64,000 nt of DNA from Paenibacillus lycopersici (GTDB taxonomy: Bacteria; Bacillota; Bacilli; Paenibacillales; Paenibacillaceae). Shown in pieces: positions 21,660 through 29,194 of this stretch. The notes under the pieces were generated by a model, which worked only from the letters and a program-made list of their open reading frames with translations, had not been told where the DNA came from and did not search any database. The stretch spans positions 265,001-329,000 of the forward strand of contig NZ_CP048209.1 of assembly GCF_010119935.1 (NCBI RefSeq), given 5' to 3'. The position numbers and the translations under genes are program-made. How positions within the stretch are numbered: position 1 is the stretch's first letter; every line of letters begins with the position of its first letter.

Positions 21660-23162
21660 ATGACACAACTGCAGGATTTGCTGCATGCAACGACAGTAAC
21701 GGAAGCTTATCGCGCCGGCGAGACGGAGATCGCCGGTATTTCCTATTATGCGCAGAAGGTATCGCCTGGCGACCTGTTCATCTGCATCAAGGGCTATGTC
21801 ACCGACGGCCATCAATTTCTGGGCGATGCGGCGAAGCGGGGCGCGGTCGCGGCCATCGTGGAATACATACAGCCCGACATCGACGTGCCGCAATACGTCG
21901 TGCCGAACAGCCGGATCGCGATGGCGCAGCTGGCAAGCGCGTTCTACGGCCATCCGGCGGATAAGATGACGATGATCGGCATTACGGCCACAAACGGCAA
22001 GACGAGCACGACCTATATGACGAACGCCATTCTGGAGCGGCACGGCTTCAAGACGGGCATGATCGGCACGGTCGTCATCAAGATCGACGATGAGCGCATT
22101 CCGTCCGAGCTGACGACGCCGGAATCGCTTGATTTGCAATCGTACCTGAAGCAGATGGCCGATCGCGGCGTCTCGCACGTCAGCATGGAAGTCTCCTCGG
22201 CTGCGCAGGAGACGCACCGAGTCGAATCGGTGAACTACGATATCGTCTGCTTCAACAATTTAAGCCGCGAGCATATCGATTCGCACGGCACGTTCGAGAA
22301 GTATTTCGCGGCCAAGTCGCGCTTGATCCGGGAAGCGGGCGAAGGCAGCTTCGCCGTGCTGAACCTGGATGACGAGCATGCGGCTTCCCTCGTCACGCAG
22401 ACGCGCGCGCAAGTCGTGACCTTCGGCATGAAGAGCAGCGAAGGCACCCTGCATTGCAAGGATCTGGATCTGTCCACCGGACGGGCGAAATTCACCGTGG
22501 AAGTCTTGAAGCCGTTCCACACGAAGAGCGGCGTGCCGATCGCGCCCGGCGCATTCCGCGTGGAGCTGCGCATTCCGGGGCTGCATTCCGTCTATAACTC
22601 GATGGCGGCGATCGCCATCGCGCTGCTGTGCGGCGTATCCGTGGAGACGATTCAAGAGACGCTGCGCACGTTCGGCGGCGTAGAGCGCCGGTTCGAGTTC
22701 ATCTACGAGGACGGATTTACGATCGTCGACGATCATTTTGCCAATCCCGGCAATATCGACGTGACCTTGGAAACGCTGAAGTATATGGATTACGAGCAGT
22801 TCCATCTGGTGTACGCCATCCGCGGCGCGCGCGGACCGATCATCAACCGCGAGAACGCCGAGTCGATCGTGCACTGGCTGAAGCGGCTGGAGAAGCGCGA
22901 GCTGATCGCCACGCGAAGCCAATCGCACGTGAACCGTCACAATACGGTTTCGGACGAGGAAGCCGACATGTTCATGGACGTCATGAACGAAGCCGGCATC
23001 GAAGTGAAGCTGTACGATGAGCTGCCGGATGCGATCGGCCAGGCGCTGGCGCAAGCGGGACGCGGCGATCTCATTCTGCTCGCCGGCTGCCAGGGCATGG
23101 ATCCGGGCGCGGAAATCGCGCTTGGGCTGCTGGAGCGCGTTGATTCAAACGAAGGCCGCTAG
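21660..23162 (+). CDS. Mur ligase family protein (divergent MurE homologue)
   Basis: The 500-aa protein has the three-domain Mur ligase layout: an N-terminal uridine-binding-like domain with DLFICIKGYVTDGHQF, a central ATPase domain with P-loop GITATNGKT (Lys114) and a C-terminal ligand domain. Such enzymes add an amino acid to a carboxylate through an acyl phosphate. Canonical MurE marks are missing: the GGDRD..KRP segment is replaced by AIRGARGPIINREN, and the diaminopimelate-specifying DNPR is replaced by RSQSHVNRH. It is therefore probably not the housekeeping MurE. The start follows AGAAAGGACC; a longer frame from 21504 lies in the leader. An Asp/Glu racemase gene follows after 48 bp without a terminator. 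Confidence 0.85.
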   Translation: MTQLQDLLHATTVTEAYRAGETEIAGISYYAQKVSPGDLFICIKGYVTDGHQFLGDAAKRGAVAAIVEYIQPDIDVPQYVVPNSRIAMAQLASAFYGHPADKMTMIGITATNGKTSTTYMTNAILERHGFKTGMIGTVVIKIDDERIPSELTTPESLDLQSYLKQMADRGVSHVSMEVSSAAQETHRVESVNYDIVCFNNLSREHIDSHGTFEKYFAAKSRLIREAGEGSFAVLNLDDEHAASLVTQTRAQVVTFGMKSSEGTLHCKDLDLSTGRAKFTVEVLKPFHTKSGVPIAPGAFRVELRIPGLHSVYNSMAAIAIALLCGVSVETIQETLRTFGGVERRFEFIYEDGFTIVDDHFANPGNIDVTLETLKYMDYEQFHLVYAIRGARGPIINRENAESIVHWLKRLEKRELIATRSQSHVNRHNTVSDEEADMFMDVMNEAGIEVKLYDELPDAIGQALAQAGRGDLILLAGCQGMDPGAEIALGLLERVDSNEGR

Positions 23163-23210
23163 GTTACAGGTCACAAACGAACGATATTTCAGAATAAAGT
23201 AGGTTGAAAC

Positions 23211-23912
23211 ATGGAACGTAAACGGTTAGGTGTTCTGGGCGGCATGGGACCGAAAGCCACGACTGTCTTCATCGATCAGATTATCGAAAATACGCCGGCC
23301 GACAGGGATCAGGACCATATCGATATGGTTATTCTGAACCATGCCTCTTTGCCGGATCGGACCCATGTCATTCTGGAGAACAGCGGCGAGCTGTTTCTGC
23401 GGGAAATCGAGAAGGATATCCGGCTGCTGGAATACGCGGAAGTCGCGAATATCGTCATGCCATGCAACACGGGGCATTATTACATCAACGAAATGCAGGC
23501 CATGACGACGATTCCGATCATCGACATGATCGAAGAGACGATGCGGGAGATTGCGGATACGTTCGGCAGCGGCATCAAGGTCGGCATTCTGGCGACGAAC
23601 GGCACGCTCCGCAGCGGCATCTACAGCGAGTCGGCCCGGAGGTACGGCATGATTCCGCAGGAGCCGGACATGGACGTGCAGCGGCAGGTCATGAATATCA
23701 TTTACGGAGACATTAAACGCGGGATTGCAAGCGACCCTGCGAAGCTGGAAGGCATCATTCGCGAAATGGTCGAGAAGGACGGCTGCAGCTGCGTCATCAT
23801 TGCCTGCACGGAGCTGTCGATCATTAAGCTGAGCGAGGAGACGAGGAAGGTCAGCATCGACGCGATGGACGTGCTGGTCCGCAAATCGATCGAGCTGTCG
23901 CTGCCCCGGTAA
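23211..23912 (+). CDS. Aspartate/glutamate racemase family protein
   Basis: The 233-aa protein has the two catalytic cysteines of cofactor-independent amino-acid racemases: Cys85 in MPCNTGHYY and Cys199 in IACTELS, about 114 residues apart as usual. The opening LGVLGGMGPKAT is the aspartate-racemase/YgeA signature. It should interconvert L- and D-Asp or Glu. MurI, the essential glutamate racemase, differs in sequence, so this is an extra racemase. Co-transcription with the divergent Mur ligase suggests that its D-amino acid product is the ligase substrate. Confidence 0.9.
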   Translation: MERKRLGVLGGMGPKATTVFIDQIIENTPADRDQDHIDMVILNHASLPDRTHVILENSGELFLREIEKDIRLLEYAEVANIVMPCNTGHYYINEMQAMTTIPIIDMIEETMREIADTFGSGIKVGILATNGTLRSGIYSESARRYGMIPQEPDMDVQRQVMNIIYGDIKRGIASDPAKLEGIIREMVEKDGCSCVIIACTELSIIKLSEETRKVSIDAMDVLVRKSIELSLPR

Positions 23913-23931
23913 TCGGTTAGCTCCGAATAAG

Positions 23932-23964
23932 AAAACCCGCCAGACTGCGTCTGGCGGGTTTTCT
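23932..23964. terminator. Bidirectional terminator between racemase and motB
   Basis: AAAACCCGCCAGAC and GTCTGGCGGGTTTT form a near-perfect stem with a 3-nt loop. It separates convergent transcripts. Confidence 0.93.
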
Positions 23965-24023
23965 GCATGTAGTGCGTATAGGTTGATGCATTGCGCGTGC
24001 CGTAGGCGTTCGCTTACGCCGTT

Positions 24024-24848
24024 CTAGGACTTGGCCGTTGTAGTCGCGGTCGAGACGGACACGGCTTTGGACGCGTCGGTGAATTTTCGGATAATCGACA
24101 CCTCGACGCGGCGGTTCTTGGCGCGGCCGTCCGCCGTGTCGTTGCTGGCGATCGGGTGGTACTCGCCGTAGCCGACCGTGCTGAAGTTCTTCGGATTCAG
24201 CTTCTTGTTCTCGAGCACGATGTTCATGAAACGCGTTGCCCGCATGTTGCTGAGCTCCCAGTTGGATTCGAATTCGGCGTTGTTGATCGGTACGTTATCC
24301 GTATGGCCGGAGACGACGACTTCGTAATCCGAATACTTCGTCAGCATGTTGGAGATTTCATTGGCCAGCTTGCGTGATTCCGGTTTGACCTTCGCGCTGC
24401 CCGGCGCGAAGAGGGAGCTGTCGCTGATCGTAATCGTCAGCTGCGACTGATTGAGCTTCGTGTTCAGCTGCGAAGTCAGGCCGCTCGCTTGGATGTACTT
24501 GTCGACCTGCTTCTTCAGCTGCTCCAGGTCCTCCTGCTCCTTCTTCATGAGCGCTTCGCGATTCTCCTTGGACATGTCCTTCGTGTCCTCGTGGCGTCTC
24601 GTATTCTGGCTGTTCTCCATCATCGAGGCGTCCGAGACGACGGAGGACTTATCCAATATGCCGACTCCGCTGTTGAACGCGATGTTGAAGGCCTTGCTCA
24701 TGTCTTGGAATTTCTTCGTATCGGTGGTGCTCATGGCGTAGAGCACGATGAACAGCGCAAGCAGCAGCGTCAGCAGGTCGGCATACGGAATGAGCCAGGT
24801 TTCGTCGGCATGTTCCTCGTGATGTTCTTTTTTATGCTTTTTGCTCAA
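24024..24848 (-). CDS. motB: Flagellar motor stator protein MotB
   Basis: With MotA it forms the proton-driven stator. The 274-aa protein has one TM helix (about residues 17-38) that carries the proton-binding Asp24 in PYADLLTLLLALFIVLYA. A plug and linker follow, then an OmpA-like peptidoglycan-binding domain (about 125-255) with VVSGHTDNVP and GRAKNRRVEVSI. The N-terminus is rich in His and Lys. The gene overlaps motA by 17 bp, so translation is coupled. Confidence 0.96.
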   Translation of the reverse strand: MSKKHKKEHHEEHADETWLIPYADLLTLLLALFIVLYAMSTTDTKKFQDMSKAFNIAFNSGVGILDKSSVVSDASMMENSQNTRRHEDTKDMSKENREALMKKEQEDLEQLKKQVDKYIQASGLTSQLNTKLNQSQLTITISDSSLFAPGSAKVKPESRKLANEISNMLTKYSDYEVVVSGHTDNVPINNAEFESNWELSNMRATRFMNIVLENKKLNPKNFSTVGYGEYHPIASNDTADGRAKNRRVEVSIIRKFTDASKAVSVSTATTTAKS

Positions 24849-25632
24849 CCGCTTCCGCTCCTCTCTGGCTCAACTGGTAACGTTCGGTCGGCGTCAGGAA
24901 GACGGACAGCTTCTGGTTGATGGCAATGGTGGAAACGCCGGACTGGATGGACAGCAGGCCTTCTACCATCATGAGGCGAAGCTCGATCTCGTTCTTGGAC
25001 AGGCGCTTCAGCTTATTGGCGATCGGGTGCCACAAAACGTATCCGGTGAATATACCTAGAAGAGTAGCGACGAATGCCGCACCGATGGCGTGGGCGAGCT
25101 TGCCCATGTCGCTCATATCGGCAAGCGCCGCGATCAGGCCGATAACGGCCCCGAGCACCCCGAGCGTCGGCGCATACATGCCGGCTTGCGAGAAGATCAG
25201 CGCGCCTGCGCGGTGGCGTTCTTCCGTCGCGGCGATGTCTTCGAGCAGCACGTCGCGAACGAGATCCTGGTCATTGCCGTCGATAATCATGCGCATGCCG
25301 TTGCGGAGGAACAGGTCTTCGATTTCGTCGACTTTCGATTCCAAGGCGAGCAAGCCTTCGCGGCGCGTGATCGTTGCCCACTCCATGAAGAGCGCGATGA
25401 CTTCTTCGCGCGGCAGCATTTTCTGCTGAACGAAAATCATTTTGATCAGTTTCGGAAACTTCTTGAGCTCTTTCATTGGGAAGCCGATGAATAACGAGGC
25501 TGCTGTTCCGACGATAATGATGGTAAATGCCGCCGGATTCACTAGACTTTCGATCGGCGCTCCCTTCAGCGTCATACCGAGCAGAACGGCGATTAGTCCG
25601 AGAACGATACCAATAACAGTAGATTTTTCCAT
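24832..25632 (-). CDS. motA: Flagellar motor stator protein MotA
   Basis: The 266-aa protein has four TM segments and a large cytoplasmic loop with the charged segment TRREGLLALESKVDEI, which contacts the rotor protein FliG. The conserved proline region GAVIGLIAAL and the GTAFVATL-like GAAFVATLLGI segment lie in TM3 and TM4. It is the first gene of the motAB operon, and a SigD-type promoter lies about 120 bp upstream. The remaining flagellar genes are not in this window. Confidence 0.96.
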   Translation of the reverse strand: MEKSTVIGIVLGLIAVLLGMTLKGAPIESLVNPAAFTIIIVGTAASLFIGFPMKELKKFPKLIKMIFVQQKMLPREEVIALFMEWATITRREGLLALESKVDEIEDLFLRNGMRMIIDGNDQDLVRDVLLEDIAATEERHRAGALIFSQAGMYAPTLGVLGAVIGLIAALADMSDMGKLAHAIGAAFVATLLGIFTGYVLWHPIANKLKRLSKNEIELRLMMVEGLLSIQSGVSTIAINQKLSVFLTPTERYQLSQRGAEAVEQKA

Positions 25633-25749
25633 GACACACCTCGTCTAGTATTTGAGAATGAAGACTATGATGAACCGGCAGTCGCCGTTCAAGCCCTGGA
25701 GAACGGGATCGTGCGGATGGCGAATCTCGCGATTGTGCACACATCTTTA

Positions 25750-25776
25750 TTATCGTCAGAAAACGTCCGTAGATTA
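25750..25776 (-). promoter_or_regulatory. SigD-type promoter of motAB
   Basis: On the minus strand TAAT (25773-25776) is followed after 15 bp by GACGATAA (25750-25757). The SigD consensus is TAAA-N15-GCCGATAA, so 10 of 12 positions match with exact spacing. SigD control is expected for motility genes of Bacillales. Confidence 0.7.
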
Positions 25777-25869
25777 GAGCAAATTGGATGTTTTAGGAGT
25801 TTTCGTCCCAATTCGTGTAGAATAGAGAGTATGAGGAAGGGAATAGAAGCGGAAAGGAAGTAATCGGTT

Positions 25870-26163
25870 ATGGGCGTAAAGCATGCGAGAGAGTACGAGG
25901 ATATCCTGGTTGAACTGAAGGACGCGATGTACGATATCGGCGACGGCTACCTGTTCTTCGAAATGGACACGACGGAGTGGGAGGAGCTCGAGCGGGCGCA
26001 GCAGCTGGAATTGATGGAAGCGCTGGCAGACGACGTGTTCTACGCGCTGGGCGAGGACCCGGTGCTTCATGTCGGCAGAGGCGTCGTGACCTATCGTCCG
26101 AAGCATCATATCATTGAAGTGTCGGTGGATGAGAAGGAGAGCCGGATCATCCGCTTAATCTGA
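25870..26163 (+). CDS. Conserved hypothetical protein of 97 aa
   Basis: I do not recognise the family. The protein is acidic, soluble and without signal sequence. It begins with an amphipathic helix (HAREYEDILVELKDAMYDIG), has a Glu-rich second helix and ends in a beta-rich part (VLHVGRGVVTYRPKHHIIEVSV). AAAGGAAG precedes the start. It is followed after 20 bp by the pterin dehydratase gene on the same strand, so they are probably co-transcribed. Confidence 0.72.
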   Translation: MGVKHAREYEDILVELKDAMYDIGDGYLFFEMDTTEWEELERAQQLELMEALADDVFYALGEDPVLHVGRGVVTYRPKHHIIEVSVDEKESRIIRLI

Positions 26164-26183
26164 CGCGCGGAAGGCGGGCGGGT

Positions 26184-26498
26184 ATGTTGAAGCTGGAGAA
26201 AATGACGACCGAGGCGGCCGACGCCGCGATTGCATCGCTCGCGGGCTGGTCGCGGCAGGATGAGAAGTGGATCGCGGGCAGCTACAGGTTCGCCGGCTTT
26301 CCTGCCGCAATCGCGTTCGTGGCGCGGATCGCCGAGATCGCGGAAGCGATGAACCATCACCCGTTCATCGCCATCGATTACAAGAAAGTGACGCTGCGGC
26401 TCACGACCTGGCATGCGGGCGGGCTGACGGAGCTGGATATGCAGTCCGCCGAGCGGTATAACGAAGCGTATCGAACGTCGATTGCCGGAAACCGGTAA
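26184..26498 (+). CDS. 4a-hydroxytetrahydrobiopterin dehydratase (pterin-4a-carbinolamine dehydratase)
   Basis: The 104-aa protein carries the family motif (E)-x-x-(N)HHP: AEAMNHHPFIAIDYKKVTLRLTTW. The paired His residues bind the pterin. The enzyme dehydrates 4a-hydroxytetrahydrobiopterin formed by aromatic amino acid hydroxylases and recycles the cofactor. No such hydroxylase is adjacent, and in many bacteria the protein may act in folate or molybdopterin chemistry instead. Confidence 0.9.
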   Translation: MLKLEKMTTEAADAAIASLAGWSRQDEKWIAGSYRFAGFPAAIAFVARIAEIAEAMNHHPFIAIDYKKVTLRLTTWHAGGLTELDMQSAERYNEAYRTSIAGNR

Positions 26499-26563
26499 TC
26501 GGCGTTTTTGCCGTTGCTCGTTGCTGCCGCTCCGGCGCCAGCGCGATTGGGCAGGCATAAGAA

Positions 26564-26600
26564 AAGCCCGCTCGCCGCGCGCTGGCGCCGGGAGCGGGCT
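26564..26600 (-). terminator. Terminator of the DUF378 gene
   Basis: AGCCCGCTC pairs with GAGCGGGCT with further GC pairs inside. On the minus strand it is followed by TTTTCTT. Confidence 0.75.
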
Positions 26601-26660
26601 TGCGAATATGGGAACTGCCGCGGGGATGGACGGCATCGCAGCCATGGGCGGCGTGAGGGG

Positions 26661-26864
26661 TTATTCCTCTGCGGTAACTTTCGAGAAGAAGGACAGGCTG
26701 TACAGCGCGGCGAGACCGATGATGATGAACACGATTTTGGCTCCGACGGAATCTGACCCATCAAAAATCTCCGAAACGACATCATACTCAAAAAGCCCCA
26801 CAATTAGCAATTGCAAACCGCCGAGAATGAGAACAATCAAGCTGATGATGTTCAAAACTTTCAT
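26661..26864 (-). CDS. DUF378 family small membrane protein
   Basis: From the ATG at 26864, behind AAGGAGGCGGATCC, the product is 67 aa. It has two hydrophobic helices (about residues 3-25 and 43-60) with the DUF378 features IVLILGGLQLLIVGLF and IIIGLAALYSL. An upstream in-frame start at 26933 would add 23 basic residues without a ribosome binding site. The family has no assigned function. Confidence 0.85.
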   Translation of the reverse strand: MKVLNIISLIVLILGGLQLLIVGLFEYDVVSEIFDGSDSVGAKIVFIIIGLAALYSLSFFSKVTAEE

Positions 26865-26980
26865 TGGATCCGCCTCCTTGAGTGTCTTGACGACGCGTCT
26901 GACACTATTACGGATATGCGCCTGCGCGGGCATTTAGCACGATGCCGTCCGAAGAAATTGTAAACGGGTGCCGAACGCCG

Positions 26981-27493
26981 CTAATGCGCCTCGTCCGGGA
27001 GATAGCACATGCAATATACGTCGACTAATCCCGCAGGGGTCTTTTTCGCGTAGGTGTCGGTGATCGCGAAACCGGCCCGCTGGTAAGTACGGATCGCGCG
27101 TACGTTCCACGTATGCACCTCGAGGTCGATCTCGTCGGCCGGCGCCCTGCGCACGGCTTCCGCCACAATGGCCTGTACGAAGGGGACGCCGAGTCCGCGG
27201 TCGCATAAATCCGGCCGAAGGCCAAGCCCGATCCGCGTCAGCCCAAGCAGCGGGAAGAACTGCGCGAAGCCGATGAATTGGCCGTCCGCGTCCGTTACGG
27301 CGGCATATTGCCGGTTGCGGATATCGGGATCGCCGAACTCAATGCCGAGCTCCAGCATCACCTGCCACGTCGTCCAGTTGTAGAAATCGAAGGGCGGCTC
27401 GTACCGCCAGGCGGACAGCTGCTCGGCCAGCGTTTCCGAGAGGGGAATGACGTTGAAGCGCTGCTGCGGGACCGTTCGGCCGGAATGGGACAT
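26981..27493 (-). CDS. GNAT family N-acetyltransferase
   Basis: The 170-aa protein from ATG 27493 (behind AAGGAGAACG) has a GNAT core: the acetyl-CoA binding loop RPDLCDRGLGVPFVQAIVAEA (about residues 97-118) stands for motif A, followed by LEVHTWNVRAIRTYQRAGF, the typical motif B with the NxxAxxxYxxxGF signature. The acceptor is unknown; the RimJ/RimL-like arrangement points to an amine or protein N-terminus. An upstream start at 27553 lacks a ribosome binding site. Confidence 0.88.
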   Translation of the reverse strand: MSHSGRTVPQQRFNVIPLSETLAEQLSAWRYEPPFDFYNWTTWQVMLELGIEFGDPDIRNRQYAAVTDADGQFIGFAQFFPLLGLTRIGLGLRPDLCDRGLGVPFVQAIVAEAVRRAPADEIDLEVHTWNVRAIRTYQRAGFAITDTYAKKTPAGLVDVYCMCYLPDEAH

Positions 27494-27684
27494 ATCGCGT
27501 TCTCCTTGATCGGTGATTATCGTTCGAACACATTGTCGGCGAAACGCGGACAATTAGCAAGCGCGATTTCCGCGGTGAGCTTGCGCTTGGCGGAGGAGGG
27601 GCGGTTCGAGGCAAAAGTCCGTCCGCGGCGCTATCCAAAAGCAATGGACGGGTGCTATAATGTTGCGCTGAGAGGTGGTTGACG

Positions 27685-28977
27685 ATGCGCAAATTAATTA
27701 TACTCGGCTGTCTGTCCTATCTGGCCATCGGCCTGGGACATGTCGCGGTAGGCGCCGTGATGGAACAGCTTGTTCTGAACTATCGGATTAATTACGAGAC
27801 GGGCGGTCAACTGATCACGAATCAGTTCCTCGGCTTCCTGGCAGGGGTGCTGCTCGCGCCATGGCTGATCGGCAATATGGGCCGGCGCGCTTCGATCGTA
27901 CTGGCTTTCGTCGGATTCACCGTGGCGGAAGCGGGCTATACGCTGGAACCGGGCTGGTGGGTCATGCTCGTGCTGGCGCTGATCGCGGGCTTCGGCTTCG
28001 GTATGGGAGAGGCGTGCATCGGGGCCTTGGTCATCGATACCCTGGGAGACCGCAAGGCTTCGACGATGTCGCTGCTGGAGGTATTCTTCGGCGTCGGGGC
28101 GTTCGCGCTTCCGGCTGCAGCGGCGTGGCTCATACTTCGGGGCCACTGGCTGCTGACCTTCGGAACCGTTGCGGTGCTGGCCGCGGTCGTACTGGCGCTG
28201 TGGCTGTTCACGCCGCTGGGCGAAGCGGAGGCGCATATGGGCAACCGGCGCCAGCGCGAAGCCGCCTTGGCCGCCGGCAAGGAGGCCGGCAAGGATGTCG
28301 GGGCGGCAGCGGAGACTGCGGCGGCGCAGATCGCGGCCGCTGCACAGCCCGCGAAGGCGCCGCGATTCGGCTATGCCCGCTTGGATCTCCGGCTCCTGCT
28401 GCTGGGAGCGGCGTTCTTCGCCGTCTATGTCGGGCTCGAAATGAGCTTCGCCAATTACTTGCCGACGATCATGGGACGGAAAGCGGGCATGAGCGCGTCT
28501 TCGGCTACGATCAGCCTCAGCTTGTTCTGGGCGGCCATGTCCTTCGGCAGGCTGTTCGTGGGGCGGATCACGGGGCGGGTAGGCTACCGGAATTTCCTGC
28601 TTGCGTGCTGCGTATTCACGGTGGCCGGTTTTGCCGTGTTATCGCTCCTGAACGAAGCGGTCGGCGCAACCGTCCTGATCATCGCGACGGGCTTGTCGAT
28701 GGCGGGGATTTTCGCAATGGCGCTCGTCTACTTGAACGAAGCGTTCCCGGACAAGGTGGACCGGACGACGAGCATCCTCATCGCGTGCGGCGGTCTGGGC
28801 GGTGCGCTGCTGCCGAAGTTGACCGGCTGGCTGCTCGATGCCTACGATATCAGCACCGCCATGTGGCAATTCACCGGCTTCGCGGCCGTGCTGCTGCTGC
28901 TCATGGGGCTGATCGTCGGCGAACAGGGAAGGCTGCGCCGGCGGCGTAAGGACATGGCGGCGCAGCCGAACGGATAA
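27685..28977 (+). CDS. Major facilitator superfamily transporter
   Basis: The 430-aa membrane protein has 12 predicted TM segments and a central cytoplasmic loop of about 45 residues rich in Ala, Glu and Lys. The loop between TM2 and TM3 contains GNMGRRASIV, the MFS motif A region. The pattern resembles the fucose-permease/YfkF-like branch, so a sugar or drug substrate is possible. ATG 27685 fits GAGAGGTGG better than the TTG two codons upstream. A GH36 alpha-galactosidase follows on the same strand 217 bp later, which could suggest alpha-galactoside or melibiose uptake, though separate transcription is likely. Confidence 0.85.
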   Translation: MRKLIILGCLSYLAIGLGHVAVGAVMEQLVLNYRINYETGGQLITNQFLGFLAGVLLAPWLIGNMGRRASIVLAFVGFTVAEAGYTLEPGWWVMLVLALIAGFGFGMGEACIGALVIDTLGDRKASTMSLLEVFFGVGAFALPAAAAWLILRGHWLLTFGTVAVLAAVVLALWLFTPLGEAEAHMGNRRQREAALAAGKEAGKDVGAAAETAAAQIAAAAQPAKAPRFGYARLDLRLLLLGAAFFAVYVGLEMSFANYLPTIMGRKAGMSASSATISLSLFWAAMSFGRLFVGRITGRVGYRNFLLACCVFTVAGFAVLSLLNEAVGATVLIIATGLSMAGIFAMALVYLNEAFPDKVDRTTSILIACGGLGGALLPKLTGWLLDAYDISTAMWQFTGFAAVLLLLMGLIVGEQGRLRRRRKDMAAQPNG

Positions 28978-29194
28978 GTATAGCGTTCTCAAATGCCGCA
29001 GTGTACAATGAGGGGGATCATGGGACGGCGGCCGGCGCGGCCGCTGCCGTCCGCGGTTCGGCGGCGAAGCCCGCGGCTGCATGCGGGCCGCCTTCTGGGT
29101 GCATGCGGGCTGTCTTCTGCGTGCTGGTATTTGTTGGGATTATCTTAGGATTTCAGCGTTGCCTTGTGAGAGGATTATGCGGAGGTGCTGTGAA

